Below, in pieces: positions 35,715-42,785 of a DNA stretch of 64,000 nt. How positions within the stretch are numbered: position 1 is the first letter of the stretch; every line of letters begins with the position of its first letter. Origin of the DNA: Myxococcales bacterium (lineage in GTDB: Bacteria; Myxococcota_A; Polyangia; Polyangiales; Polyangiaceae). The stretch is taken from assembly GCA_016706225.1 (NCBI GenBank), contig JADJKB010000014.1:135953-199952 (forward strand). Direction: 5' to 3'. The translations under genes were made by a program, and so were the position numbers. Under the pieces are notes generated by a model. It did not search any database and was not told the origin of the DNA. It worked only from the letters and a program-made list of their open reading frames with translations.

Positions 35715-36614
35715 GTGATAGCCAGCCAGCGACGCCTGGACCTGAAGCTCGGCTTCGCCTGCAACAACCGTTGTCTATTCTGTGCCCAGGGCGAGAAGCG
35801 GACGGAGTGCGCGGCGAGGCCGGCGGAGCTGCTCCTGGCGGAGCTCCGGGCGGCGCGACCCGAGGCCACGGGGGTCGTGCTGACCGGGGGCGAGCCGACG
35901 CTCTACAAGAAGCTCGTTCCCCTGGTGAAGGCGGCCCGGCAGCTCGGCTTTGCCAGCGTTCAGCTCCAGACCAACGGCCGGATGCTCGCCTATACCCGGG
36001 TGCTCGATGCGCTGATCGACGCGGGGGTGACGGAGATCGCCCCGTCGCTACACGGCGCGAGCGCCGCGGTCCACGACGAGCTGACCCGCGCTCCCGGTAG
36101 CTTCGAAGAGACCTGCGCGGGAATTACCCATGCGCTCGATGCGGGGCTTCCCGTCATGACCAACAGCGTGATCACGCGCCACAACGTCGGCACGCTGTGC
36201 GAGATGGTCGCGCTGCTCGCATCCCTGGGCGTGAGGAAGATGCAGCTCGCCTTCGTGCATCCCGTGGGTACGGCGCTCGAGCGCTTCGACGAGGTGGTTC
36301 CGCTGCTGTCTGCGGTCGTCGAGCCGTTGAAGCGCGCCCGCAGACTTGCGCAGAAGTGCGGCGCGACGCTGCGGACGGAGGCGATCCCGCTGTGCTTCCT
36401 GCGCGGCATGGAGGAGCTGGCGGCCGAAGCGACCATCCCGCTCACGACGGTCAGCGATTTGGCCGGCCGCCGCGACTACTCCGAGTGGCGCGTGCAGGAG
36501 GGCAAGAGGCACGGACCCCCCTGTGAGAGTTGCACCGCGCGGGCGCGCTGCGAAGGGCCGTGGCGCGAGTACCCCGACCTGCGGGGTTGGGGCGAGATGG
36601 TGCCGGTAGACTAG
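35715..36614 (+). CDS. Radical SAM protein of unknown substrate
   Basis: 299 residues. Canonical CxxxCxxC near the N-terminus (CNNRCLFC, Cys16, Cys20, Cys23), then VLTGGEPTLY (GGE motif), 'LQTNGRML', and 'APSLHGASAAVHDELTRAPGSFE' typical of radical SAM barrels. C-terminal CESCTARARCEGPWREYPDLRGW carries three more cysteines that could bind an auxiliary cluster. Divergent from the HxsB-like gene, so the two may act on the same peptide or metabolite. GTG start, no ribosome binding site. Not recognised as HxsC. The gene is intact. Confidence 0.85.
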   Translation: MIASQRRLDLKLGFACNNRCLFCAQGEKRTECAARPAELLLAELRAARPEATGVVLTGGEPTLYKKLVPLVKAARQLGFASVQLQTNGRMLAYTRVLDALIDAGVTEIAPSLHGASAAVHDELTRAPGSFEETCAGITHALDAGLPVMTNSVITRHNVGTLCEMVALLASLGVRKMQLAFVHPVGTALERFDEVVPLLSAVVEPLKRARRLAQKCGATLRTEAIPLCFLRGMEELAAEATIPLTTVSDLAGRRDYSEWRVQEGKRHGPPCESCTARARCEGPWREYPDLRGWGEMVPVD

Positions 36615-36641
36615 ACGCTCGACGACTCGGGCGCCGCGGCG

Positions 36642-36647
36642 TAGCAT
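36642..36647 (+). promoter_or_regulatory. -10-like TAGCAT, probable leaderless promoter
   Basis: Lies 6 nt before ATG 36654 and there is no ribosome binding site, matching the spacing seen at 5014, 35703 and 38251. Confidence 0.42.
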
Positions 36648-36653
36648 TCGCGA

Positions 36654-37469
36654 ATGCTTCGCGGGACGTTGGCGTTGGTGGTCGTGGGATTGTTCGTTGC
36701 GTGCAGCAGCAGTACGACGAATGAAGGTGGAGGCGGCTCGTCGACGGGAGGGTCCTCGACGGGAGGCGCGTCGACAGGAGGCGCGTCGACAGGCGGCGCG
36801 TCGACAGGCGGCGCGTCGACAGGAGGCGCGACCTCTGGCGGCGGCGGCACCAGCGGCGGAGGCTCTGGCGGGGCGCCGAGCGGAGGCGGCGTCTCCGGTG
36901 GGGGCGGGACTCAGTTGGGCGGCGCCACTGGTGGTGGCGGAGCGCCGGGGGGAGGGGGCTCACCCGGTGGTGGGAGCGGAGGCACGGTCAGCGGAGGCGG
37001 CTCTGGGGGTGGCGGCACGGGTGGCGTCGCCACGGGTGGCAGCGGTGGCGCTGGTGGTCTTGCCAATGGACTGACGTGCAAGTTCGGCCCGGAGTGCAAG
37101 AGCGGCATCTGCTCGGCCGGGGTTTGCTGCAACATGGATTGCGACTCGAAGTGCAGTCAGTGCAACACCCCGAGTGGGGTGGGCTGCACGAAGAAGGGCA
37201 CCGACAACGCTTGCACGGGCAACAAGGTGTGCTCGAGCACAGGTGTGTGCGCGTGCGGAAACGGGGTCCAAGACAACGGGGAGTCGGATGTCGACTGTGG
37301 CGGAGGCTGCTTGCCCGACGTCAAGTGTGGCAACGACAAGAAGTGTGGCGCCAGCGGGGATGCGAATTGCACGCTCGGCAACTGTTGTTCTTGCTGTGGC
37401 GCGAACGTGTGCAAGGGCGCCGCGGCCTGCGGTAACTACGGCTTCGGCGGGACCTGCAGCAGCTGCTGA
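36654..37469 (+). CDS. Gly/Ser/Thr repeat lipoprotein with Cys-rich C-terminus
   Basis: 271 residues. Signal peptide with lipobox (FVACSSS), then about 120 residues of low-complexity G/S/T/A including STGGA pentapeptide repeats, then a 110-residue Cys-rich domain with about 22 cysteines (CKSGICSAGVCC, 'CDSKCSQC', 'CGNGVQDNGESDVDCGGGC', CCSCCGANVC). The GNG-V-x-D-x-G-E-x-D-V-D-C-G-G pattern is a common module of secreted myxobacterial proteins. The long linker suggests surface display. Downstream of the radical SAM gene in the same direction (39-bp gap), but no sign that it is a modified peptide substrate. Confidence 0.75.
   Translation: MLRGTLALVVVGLFVACSSSTTNEGGGGSSTGGSSTGGASTGGASTGGASTGGASTGGATSGGGGTSGGGSGGAPSGGGVSGGGGTQLGGATGGGGAPGGGGSPGGGSGGTVSGGGSGGGGTGGVATGGSGGAGGLANGLTCKFGPECKSGICSAGVCCNMDCDSKCSQCNTPSGVGCTKKGTDNACTGNKVCSSTGVCACGNGVQDNGESDVDCGGGCLPDVKCGNDKKCGASGDANCTLGNCCSCCGANVCKGAAACGNYGFGGTCSSC
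36734..36830 (+). repeat. 15-bp tandem repeats coding (STGGA)n
   Basis: Six to seven imperfect copies of a 15-bp unit of the type GGAGGCGCGTCGACA in frame within the lipoprotein gene. Two third-position variants alternate (GGAGGC versus GGCGGC), showing recent expansion by slippage or unequal exchange. Confidence 0.8.
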
Positions 37470-37488
37470 CCTTTCGCAAGACCACTGG

Positions 37489-38202
37489 CTAGGCGAACGT
37501 CGCGCTCACCGTCTCAGCCAGGTCACTCTTCGCCGTGTCGCGCAGAGGTGCACCATGAGCACCAATCAGGTGCCGGAACGGGAGCGCGGCCAGTCGCTCG
37601 AAGTCGTCGCGCAAGCTTCCGCCAGGAGGCGTCATCCCCTTCCGCCACGGGGGGCCGATCTGAGCCCGCCGTTTGGTGAAGCCCAAGAAGTAGGTCACGA
37701 GCTTGGCCACCGGGCTGCAGCCGCTCGTGTCGGGCCAGTGCTGGACCGCGTCGCAGGTGACCAAGATGCCGCCGTCGCGCTTCACCAGGAGCGCCCCTTC
37801 CTTTTTGACGGTCTTCTCGAACGCGAACAGCTCGGCGTCTTCGAAGGGCAAGGACATCGGCGACAGCTCTCGATCCGGCTTCGGCTCCGAACGACGCGTG
37901 CCGCCCGGCAGGGCGAAGTAGGAAGCCCGGAAGCGCTCCACCGAGTAGGCGTCATCCATGCCGTGGAAGGCACCCAGCTTCACCACGTGACGGACCTTCC
38001 CCAGGCGCTCGAGCTCCGCCTCACCGGCCGCCGACAAACGAACCGCCGAGATCAGCGTGAGCTGGTCGCCCGCTCGGACGATGACCATGTTGCGGGGGAT
38101 GCGCACGCCGGGGCCCATGCGTACGGAGCCGCGGACCCAGAAGACTCCGTCCGAAAATTCCTGGATCGGGCCATGCGGCTCGGCCGCGGGATGTTCGGTC
38201 AT
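37489..38202 (-). CDS. MBL-fold-like metallohydrolase-related protein
   Basis: 237 residues. 'NMVIVRAGDQLTLISAVRLS', 'LGKVRHVVKLGAFHGMDDAYSVERFR', 'GGILVTCDAVQHW' and 'HLIGAHGAPLRDTAKSDL' follow the order of DUF4336/metallo-beta-lactamase-like proteins. The canonical HxHxDH is not present: at its position is GAFHGMDDAY, so it retains one His and Asp residues only. Enzymatic status is uncertain. Converges with the repeat lipoprotein and diverges from the broken glycosidase-like gene. Confidence 0.7.
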   Translation of the reverse strand: MTEHPAAEPHGPIQEFSDGVFWVRGSVRMGPGVRIPRNMVIVRAGDQLTLISAVRLSAAGEAELERLGKVRHVVKLGAFHGMDDAYSVERFRASYFALPGGTRRSEPKPDRELSPMSLPFEDAELFAFEKTVKKEGALLVKRDGGILVTCDAVQHWPDTSGCSPVAKLVTYFLGFTKRRAQIGPPWRKGMTPPGGSLRDDFERLAALPFRHLIGAHGAPLRDTAKSDLAETVSATFA

Positions 38203-38250
38203 GCGCCAAGCGGACCACAGCCGGGGCCAGCGTCAAGAGCGGCGACGCGC

Positions 38251-38256
38251 TAGACT
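38251..38256 (+). promoter_or_regulatory. -10-like TAGACT, probable leaderless promoter
   Basis: 7 nt before GTG 38264 with no ribosome binding site; same arrangement as other leaderless candidates in the window. Confidence 0.42.
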
Positions 38257-38398
38257 GCGCGCCGTGGCTCTGCGGCAGGTGTCCTTGGTGCTCGCCGTTC
38301 TTGCACTCGCGTGCGGCGACGACGCCGGAACGGCGAAGGCCACCGGGGCGTGCATCGCCGGTCAACAGCGGAGCTGCGATTGCGCGGGCGGCGGGCTA

Positions 38399-39630
38399 GT
38401 GCTGCGTCCCAAAAGTCGCAATCCATCGAATCCTATCGGTCAAGCGTGGAGAGCTTTCCCGGTGTAGGTCCACTCGAACGGGTGAGCCAGCGCGCTGTTC
38501 CAGTGTTTCGCGAAGCGATAGATCGCGTTCGCGAGCGCCGCGACACTGTCGAACGACTTCGCTCGCAGTGCCTTGCTGGTCAGAATCCCGAACCAGATCT
38601 CGACCTGGTTGAGCCAGCTGCCGTGCTTCGGCGTGAACACGAACCGGACGCGCGGGTGAGTCGCCAACCACGCTTTAGCCACCTCGCCCGTGCGAGTGCT
38701 GATGTTGTCGGTGATGATGATGAGCCGACCCCGCGGGCAGAAGCGCAGAATTTGATCGAGAAAGGAGAGAACGTTTGGTGTCGCCCTGTCAGCCGTGACC
38801 CAAACCAACACCCGGCCCGTCTTGATGTTGAAAGCGGCGAAGACGTTGCGCGTTCCCTTGCGCTCGTATTCGTACTCGATTCGAGTCGCGCGTCCGAAAT
38901 CCATCGGTCTCGTTGGATGGGTCCGTCGCAACGCTTGGATGCCCGGCTTCTCGTCGAGACTCAGCACCGTCGCGTCACGTGGAGGCGACAGGTACAGCCT
39001 GCAAATTCTGGCTGCTTTTTTGTCGAAATCAGGATCGGTCGGGTTGAGCCAATACCGCACACGATGGGGTTTGAGTGCCATCGATCGGAGAAATCGGCTG
39101 ATCGACGAGCGCCCAACGCGCCAGCCGTAGCGCTCCCACAGGAACGCCTCCAACGCCCGCACCGACCAGCGCGCGAACGGCAGGCCGAACTTCTCGGGAG
39201 TCTGCACAACGAGCGTCGCCAACTTCGACCAGGCCGAATTGTCGATGGTATTGGGTCGCCCGGACCGGCCGCGGTCCTTCAAGCCTTCGAAACCATCCTC
39301 AAGAAAACGCTTCAGCCAGCGCCGAACGACTTGATGGTCCAGCGAAAGAGCGGCGCAGATCATCGTGATGCGCATTCCGCGGTGCGAGTTCAATACGATC
39401 TTGGCGCGCATCACCATCCAGTGCCCCGGACTTCTCCTTCGAACAACCGCTTCCAAGCGCTTGCGTTGCTTCGGCTTGAGCCTCACCCGATACGGCGATA
39501 CTGTTCCACGCATCCGTCTGCCTCCGTGTGGTTCCAATGGCGATTGGGGCCCACGCGGAGAACGGGCGGATCTGCCCGAGTATTTCCATGATCACGTCGA
39601 AAGGTGATCGTTACTTCTGGGACGCAGCAC
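38399..39630 (-). mobile_element. IS630-family insertion sequence, complete
   Basis: 1232 bp. Terminal inverted repeats GTGCTGCGTCCCAAAAGT (38399-38416) and, on the other strand, GTGCTGCGTCCCAGAAGT (39630-39613), 17 of 18 matching. The ends are flanked by TA (38397-38398 and 39631-39632), the target duplication typical of IS630/Tc1 elements. Encodes one uninterrupted transposase. Looks intact and recent. Confidence 0.93.
38440..39513 (-). CDS. IS630-family transposase
   Basis: 357 residues from ATG 39513, which has GGAGG 7 nt upstream. N-terminal helix-turn-helix region (MRITMICAALSLDHQVVRRWLKRF, GRSGRPNT linker), winged helix, then the DDE domain: first Asp in LSLDEKPGIQ, second in IIITDNIST, Glu in HGSWLNQVEIWF. 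No frameshift. Catalyses cut-and-paste insertion into TA dinucleotides. Confidence 0.94.
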   Translation of the reverse strand: MRGTVSPYRVRLKPKQRKRLEAVVRRRSPGHWMVMRAKIVLNSHRGMRITMICAALSLDHQVVRRWLKRFLEDGFEGLKDRGRSGRPNTIDNSAWSKLATLVVQTPEKFGLPFARWSVRALEAFLWERYGWRVGRSSISRFLRSMALKPHRVRYWLNPTDPDFDKKAARICRLYLSPPRDATVLSLDEKPGIQALRRTHPTRPMDFGRATRIEYEYERKGTRNVFAAFNIKTGRVLVWVTADRATPNVLSFLDQILRFCPRGRLIIITDNISTRTGEVAKAWLATHPRVRFVFTPKHGSWLNQVEIWFGILTSKALRAKSFDSVAALANAIYRFAKHWNSALAHPFEWTYTGKALHA

Positions 39631-40157
39631 TAGGCGCTCAGATCTGCAAGAGCAATGGCTCGGGGTACGCTGCCTGCTTCGGTTGCGGCGGCGGCACTGG
39701 CGGCACGGGAGGCGGGGCCGGCAGCGGAGGCTCGTCGACGGGAGGCAGCGCAGGCATAGTTGGGAAACGCACCGGTCAGGTGAAGCTCGACGGTCGCTCG
39801 CTGACGGACGATCAGGGGCGTTTCAACGCGCTCGGCGCGACGTTGATGTGGGCCGCCTGGGGCTACAAGAACGACTTGGCCCGGCTCGAGCAGAACCTCG
39901 ATTGGCTCTCGAAGCACGGCTTCCATTACATCCGAGCGCTGGGCGTCGTCGGCGACTACGCGAACGCCGATTTCTGGGACGGACGCGAGATCGACTGGCA
40001 CTGGTCGGACTACGACCAGGTCATCGCCGGACTCACCGACCTCGCGTATCAGAAGTATGGGCTCAGGGTCGAATGGACCTTGATCGGCGACGGTCAGAAG
40101 AACATCCCCTCGACCTCCGACCGCCACGCCTTGGTGGACCGTTTCGTTGCCATGGCG

Positions 40158-40516
40158 CCCTTCGGCCGTGAGCTCGGCCATCTCGCCGTCCTCGAGGAAG
40201 ATCATCTCGCGCGTACTGCCGAGCAAGGCCGGAATGTCGCTACCGCACAGCGTCTCCCCTTCGCCGATACCGATCACCAGGGGTGACGCGCTCTTGGCGA
40301 TCACGATGCGCCCGGGCTCACGCCGGCAGATCGCGGCCAGGGCGTAGGCGCCGCGCACTTGCCCGAGCGCCTGACGCATCGCCAGAAACAGGCTCGCCGC
40401 GCCGGCGTCGAGCGCACGATTGATCAGATGCGCGACGATCTCGCCCCCGGTGTCGCTGGTGAGGCGCACGCCGCCCTTCTGCAGCTCTTGCTTCAGCCGA
40501 GCCGGCGTCCAGGTGT
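40158..40516 (-). pseudogene. glmS: glmS fragment attached to IS91 copy B
   Basis: About 119 codons on the minus strand: TWTPARLKQELQKGGVRL, TSDTGGEIVAHLI, GQVRGAYALAAICRREPGRI, 'PLVIGIGEGETLCGSDIPALLGSTREMIFLEDGEMAELTAEG'. This matches the glutaminase domain of glucosamine-6-phosphate synthase (after the N-terminal nucleophile region and before the first SIS domain). Both gene ends are missing. It begins at ACACCTGG next to the element's left region, the same base as in copies C and D. Confidence 0.85.
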
Positions 40517-42587
40517 CAGGCTGACGGATTACCCGTTCGAGCGAAGCCTGCCGGTGTTCTTCAGCCTCTCCGCTGCGTTCGCGCAGCGGCCGGAAGATCG
40601 AGGACGAGGCGGAGGCGCGGCGGTGCCTGGCCGCAGCGAAGCGGAAGGGCCTGAGCGCCGGACTTGTTGGCGCGGGCTTGGGTGATCGCGGAGGGAGCTC
40701 GGGCGCGGCGGGTCGCGGCGGGTGGCGATCGCCGCCGGCGGCCGCCGGTTCGCCACCCCGAGTCCGCGCATTTTTGCGAGGAAACATCGGCCTTCCGGGG
40801 TGGCACGCCGCTGGCCATAGCGCCGTCGTGTGGGCCACCCCGCACACACCCGTCCCGAGCCCTCGCGCGTCCGGCATCGACCGGAGAGCACGCTGCTCTA
40901 CCAGACAGTGGCGGAGCACTGGCCGGCGTTCCTCGAGCGCGCGGACGAGCACGGCGGCCTGCCGCGCTTCGTGGTGAAAGAGTTCGAGGCCTACCTGCGC
41001 TGCGGGCAGCTGGAGCACGGCTGCCTGCACCTTGTGTGTCGTGACTGCGGGTACTCCGAGCTCGTCGCGCTCAGTTGCAAGAAGCGCGGGTTCTGTCCAT
41101 CCTGTTTGGGCCGCCGGATGGCCGACACCGCGGTGCACTTGGAGCAGGCGGTGCTGCCGCGCGTGCCCATCCGTCATTGGATCTGCTCTTTGCCCTGGGG
41201 TCTACGCTCGCTGCTCGGGTACGACCGCAAGCTCTGCTCCGAGGTGGTGAGCGCGTTCATGGCGGAGGTGGACCGCTCGCTGCGCTGGCGCGCGAAGCGC
41301 GAGCTCGGCATTCGAGTGTCGCAAGCTGCCACACCGGATCCGTGGTCGCTGTGCAGAGGACGGACAGCGCGCTCCGGCTCAACGTGCACTTCCACGCACT
41401 CGTGCTCGATGGCGTGTACGTGCACGCGGACGGCGACCCGCGCGCGCCGCTCGAGTTCCGGGAGCTCGACGCGCCCACGCACGCGGACGTGGCGCAGGTC
41501 GCAGCGCGCACTGCGGCCCGCATCGAGAGCATCCTCAAAGCGCACGGGCGGAGCCTCGACCCCGAGCTCGGTGAGCAGGAGCTGCCGGAGCTCTGCTTTG
41601 ACGAGCCGGGGCTGGCTGCGTGTTACGCGGCGGCAGCTCAGGGCATTGGCGTGAGCGGTGAGCGTGCAGGCAAGCCGCTCTTGCGGTTGGTCGTGCCGGC
41701 GGAGTTGCCCGAGCGCTCGCGTGCCGCGGACGCGACGGATGCGCCCATCGCGGAGGTGCGCGGCATCAACTTGCATGCGGCGCAGGTCATCGACGGCCGA
41801 GATCGGCGACGAGTGGAGCGGCTCGCTAAATACATCACGCGCCCTCCGATCGCGCAGGACCGCCTCGAGCGCCGGCAGGACGGCAGGCTCGAGCTCATCT
41901 TCAAGAAGGTGTGGCGGGACGGCACCCGCGCGCTGGTGCTCGAGCCCCACGACCTGATTGCGCGGTTGGTGGCGGCCGTGCCGCCTCCACGCTTTCACAT
42001 GCTCCGGTATTTCGGGGTGCTCTCGAGCCACTCATCGCGCCGGGCCCTCGTCGTGCCCAAGCCGCCCGTGGATGCGGCCTGTCACAAGCCACCTCCGGCT
42101 CGAGGCGATCAGCTCGAGCTGCTCGGCGAGAAGGACGATGCGCCGGTCGGGCGGAAGCGGTGGGCGTGGTTGCTGGCGCACGTGTTCGCGGCCGATGTCG
42201 AGACGTGCCCGCGTTGCTCCGGCCCGATGAGGTGGGCGGAGGTCGCCACGAGTCGCGCGGCCATCACGCGGCTGATTGCGGAGCACGAGGACGGCCTCGG
42301 ATCGAGAGCGCCGCCCACGGCGAGAGTCCCCGTCCGCGTGCCCGAGCAATTGGGGATGGGGTTCGGGGAGGGGTGAGGCGACCGGCGACTTCGCTGGGGG
42401 CGGAGGTGTGTGTCGCGCGCGCTTGGCGAGGGTGATCGAGCTCGGCAGAGGACCCGGCGAGCCCAATCGGCGCCCGGCGAGCCCAATCGGCGCCGGGGGT
42501 CGGGGTGCGGGAGGTGATCTCGACCCGAAGCCGTCGAGCGCGTACTCTCGGCTTGGTGGGTTTTGGCAGTTCAAATGCCCTATGCGC
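40517..42587 (+). mobile_element. IS91-family element, fullest copy B
   Basis: The most complete of four copies. Left part (40517-40670) contains a strong hairpin CCGCTGCG-TTC-GCGCAGCGG (40569-40588) shared with copy C. The transposase region is 40830-42376. The right end at 42587 is ...CAAATGCCCTATGCGC, identical in all copies. No target duplication and no terminal inverted repeats are seen, as expected of rolling-circle HUH elements. It landed 14 bp after the stop of the zinc-ribbon gene. The element's true left boundary is not certain because copy A resembles it only from about 40659. Confidence 0.88.
40830..42376 (+). pseudogene. IS91-family HUH transposase with one frameshift
   Basis: GTG 40830 reads an N-terminal zinc-binding domain (CGQLEHGCLHLVCRDCGYSEL ... 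GFCPSCLGRRMADT), then PIRHWICSLPWGLR. Near 41312 the frame shifts; continuing in the next frame gives 'VVAVQRTDSALRL', 'NVHFHALVLDGVYV' (HUH motif, about 41384-41395), 'KYITRPPIAQDRLERRQDG' (catalytic Tyr region), 'FKKVWRDGTRALVLEPHDLI' and 'FHMLRYFGVLSSHS', ending with CPRCSGPMRW. These are the domain order and motifs of IS801/IS1294-type transposases. The frameshift makes it inactive unless it is a sequencing error. Confidence 0.87.
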
Positions 42588-42600
42588 ACCGCTCCCTACC

Positions 42601-42783
42601 TCAGCGCCGCTTCTTCTTCGCCGCCGCCGCTTCGCCTTCTTCGCGCGTGAACCGCCTCCGGCACTTCCGGCACGCGTACACGCTGCCCTTGGGCTTGCGG
42701 CCCCGCGCCTGGATCTCGCCACAGTGAGGGCAGGCGAGCCGGATCATCCCGCCCATCGCCCCGCCCACGAAGATTACCGCCAT
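42601..42783 (-). CDS. Small zinc-ribbon protein
   Basis: 60 residues. Two CxxC pairs (CPHC at about residue 16, CRKC at about residue 34) form a zinc ribbon, ending in a Lys/Arg tail. ATG 42783 follows GGGAGGGG by 5 nt; a GTG two codons earlier overlaps the MMPL stop. Downstream of the MMPL gene and probably co-transcribed. The IS91 copy B right end lies 14 bp beyond its stop. Function unknown; possibly nucleic-acid binding. Confidence 0.75.
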   Translation of the reverse strand: MAVIFVGGAMGGMIRLACPHCGEIQARGRKPKGSVYACRKCRRRFTREEGEAAAAKKKRR

Positions 42784-42785
42784 GC

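Larger units (their letters stand above)
38264..40157 (+). pseudogene. Glycosidase-like (GH5-type) lipoprotein gene broken twice by insertion sequences
   Basis: GTG 38264 starts a lipoprotein signal (LALACGDD). The frame runs to 38398, is interrupted by an IS630 element, and resumes in the same frame at 39633. Joining the two parts gives CDCAGGG-LGAQICKSNGSGYAACFGCGGG, a normal Cys/Gly linker of Polyangia lipoproteins, so the insertion is precise. The second part reads 'RFNALGATLMWAAWGYKND', 'HGFHYIRALGVVGDYANADFWDGREIDW' and 'YGLRVEWTLIGDG', resembling cellulase-family TIM barrels. Near 40157 it passes into an antisense glmS fragment, so the catalytic half is missing. Two independent events killed the gene. 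Confidence 0.8.

Noticed and set aside
35715..36614. Assignment of the divergent radical SAM gene as HxsC
   Set aside because: Its N-terminal region and C-terminal Cys cluster do not match what I know of HxsC; only the general radical SAM motifs are shared.
36734..36830. Regular repeats resembling a CRISPR array
   Set aside because: Units are 15 bp, contiguous without spacers and in frame within a lipoprotein gene, so it is a coding tandem repeat.
36654..37469. Cys- and Gly-rich protein as a substrate peptide of the two radical SAM enzymes
   Set aside because: It has a lipoprotein signal, is 271 residues long and its Cys module is common in unrelated secreted proteins of these bacteria. There is no leader/core structure or HxS repeat.
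39630..41177. 515-codon minus-strand frame across the glmS fragment and IS91 copy B
   Set aside because: Only the glmS part (40158-40516) is real homology. The flanks are antisense of the glycosidase-like gene and of the transposase, so it is a chance fusion frame.
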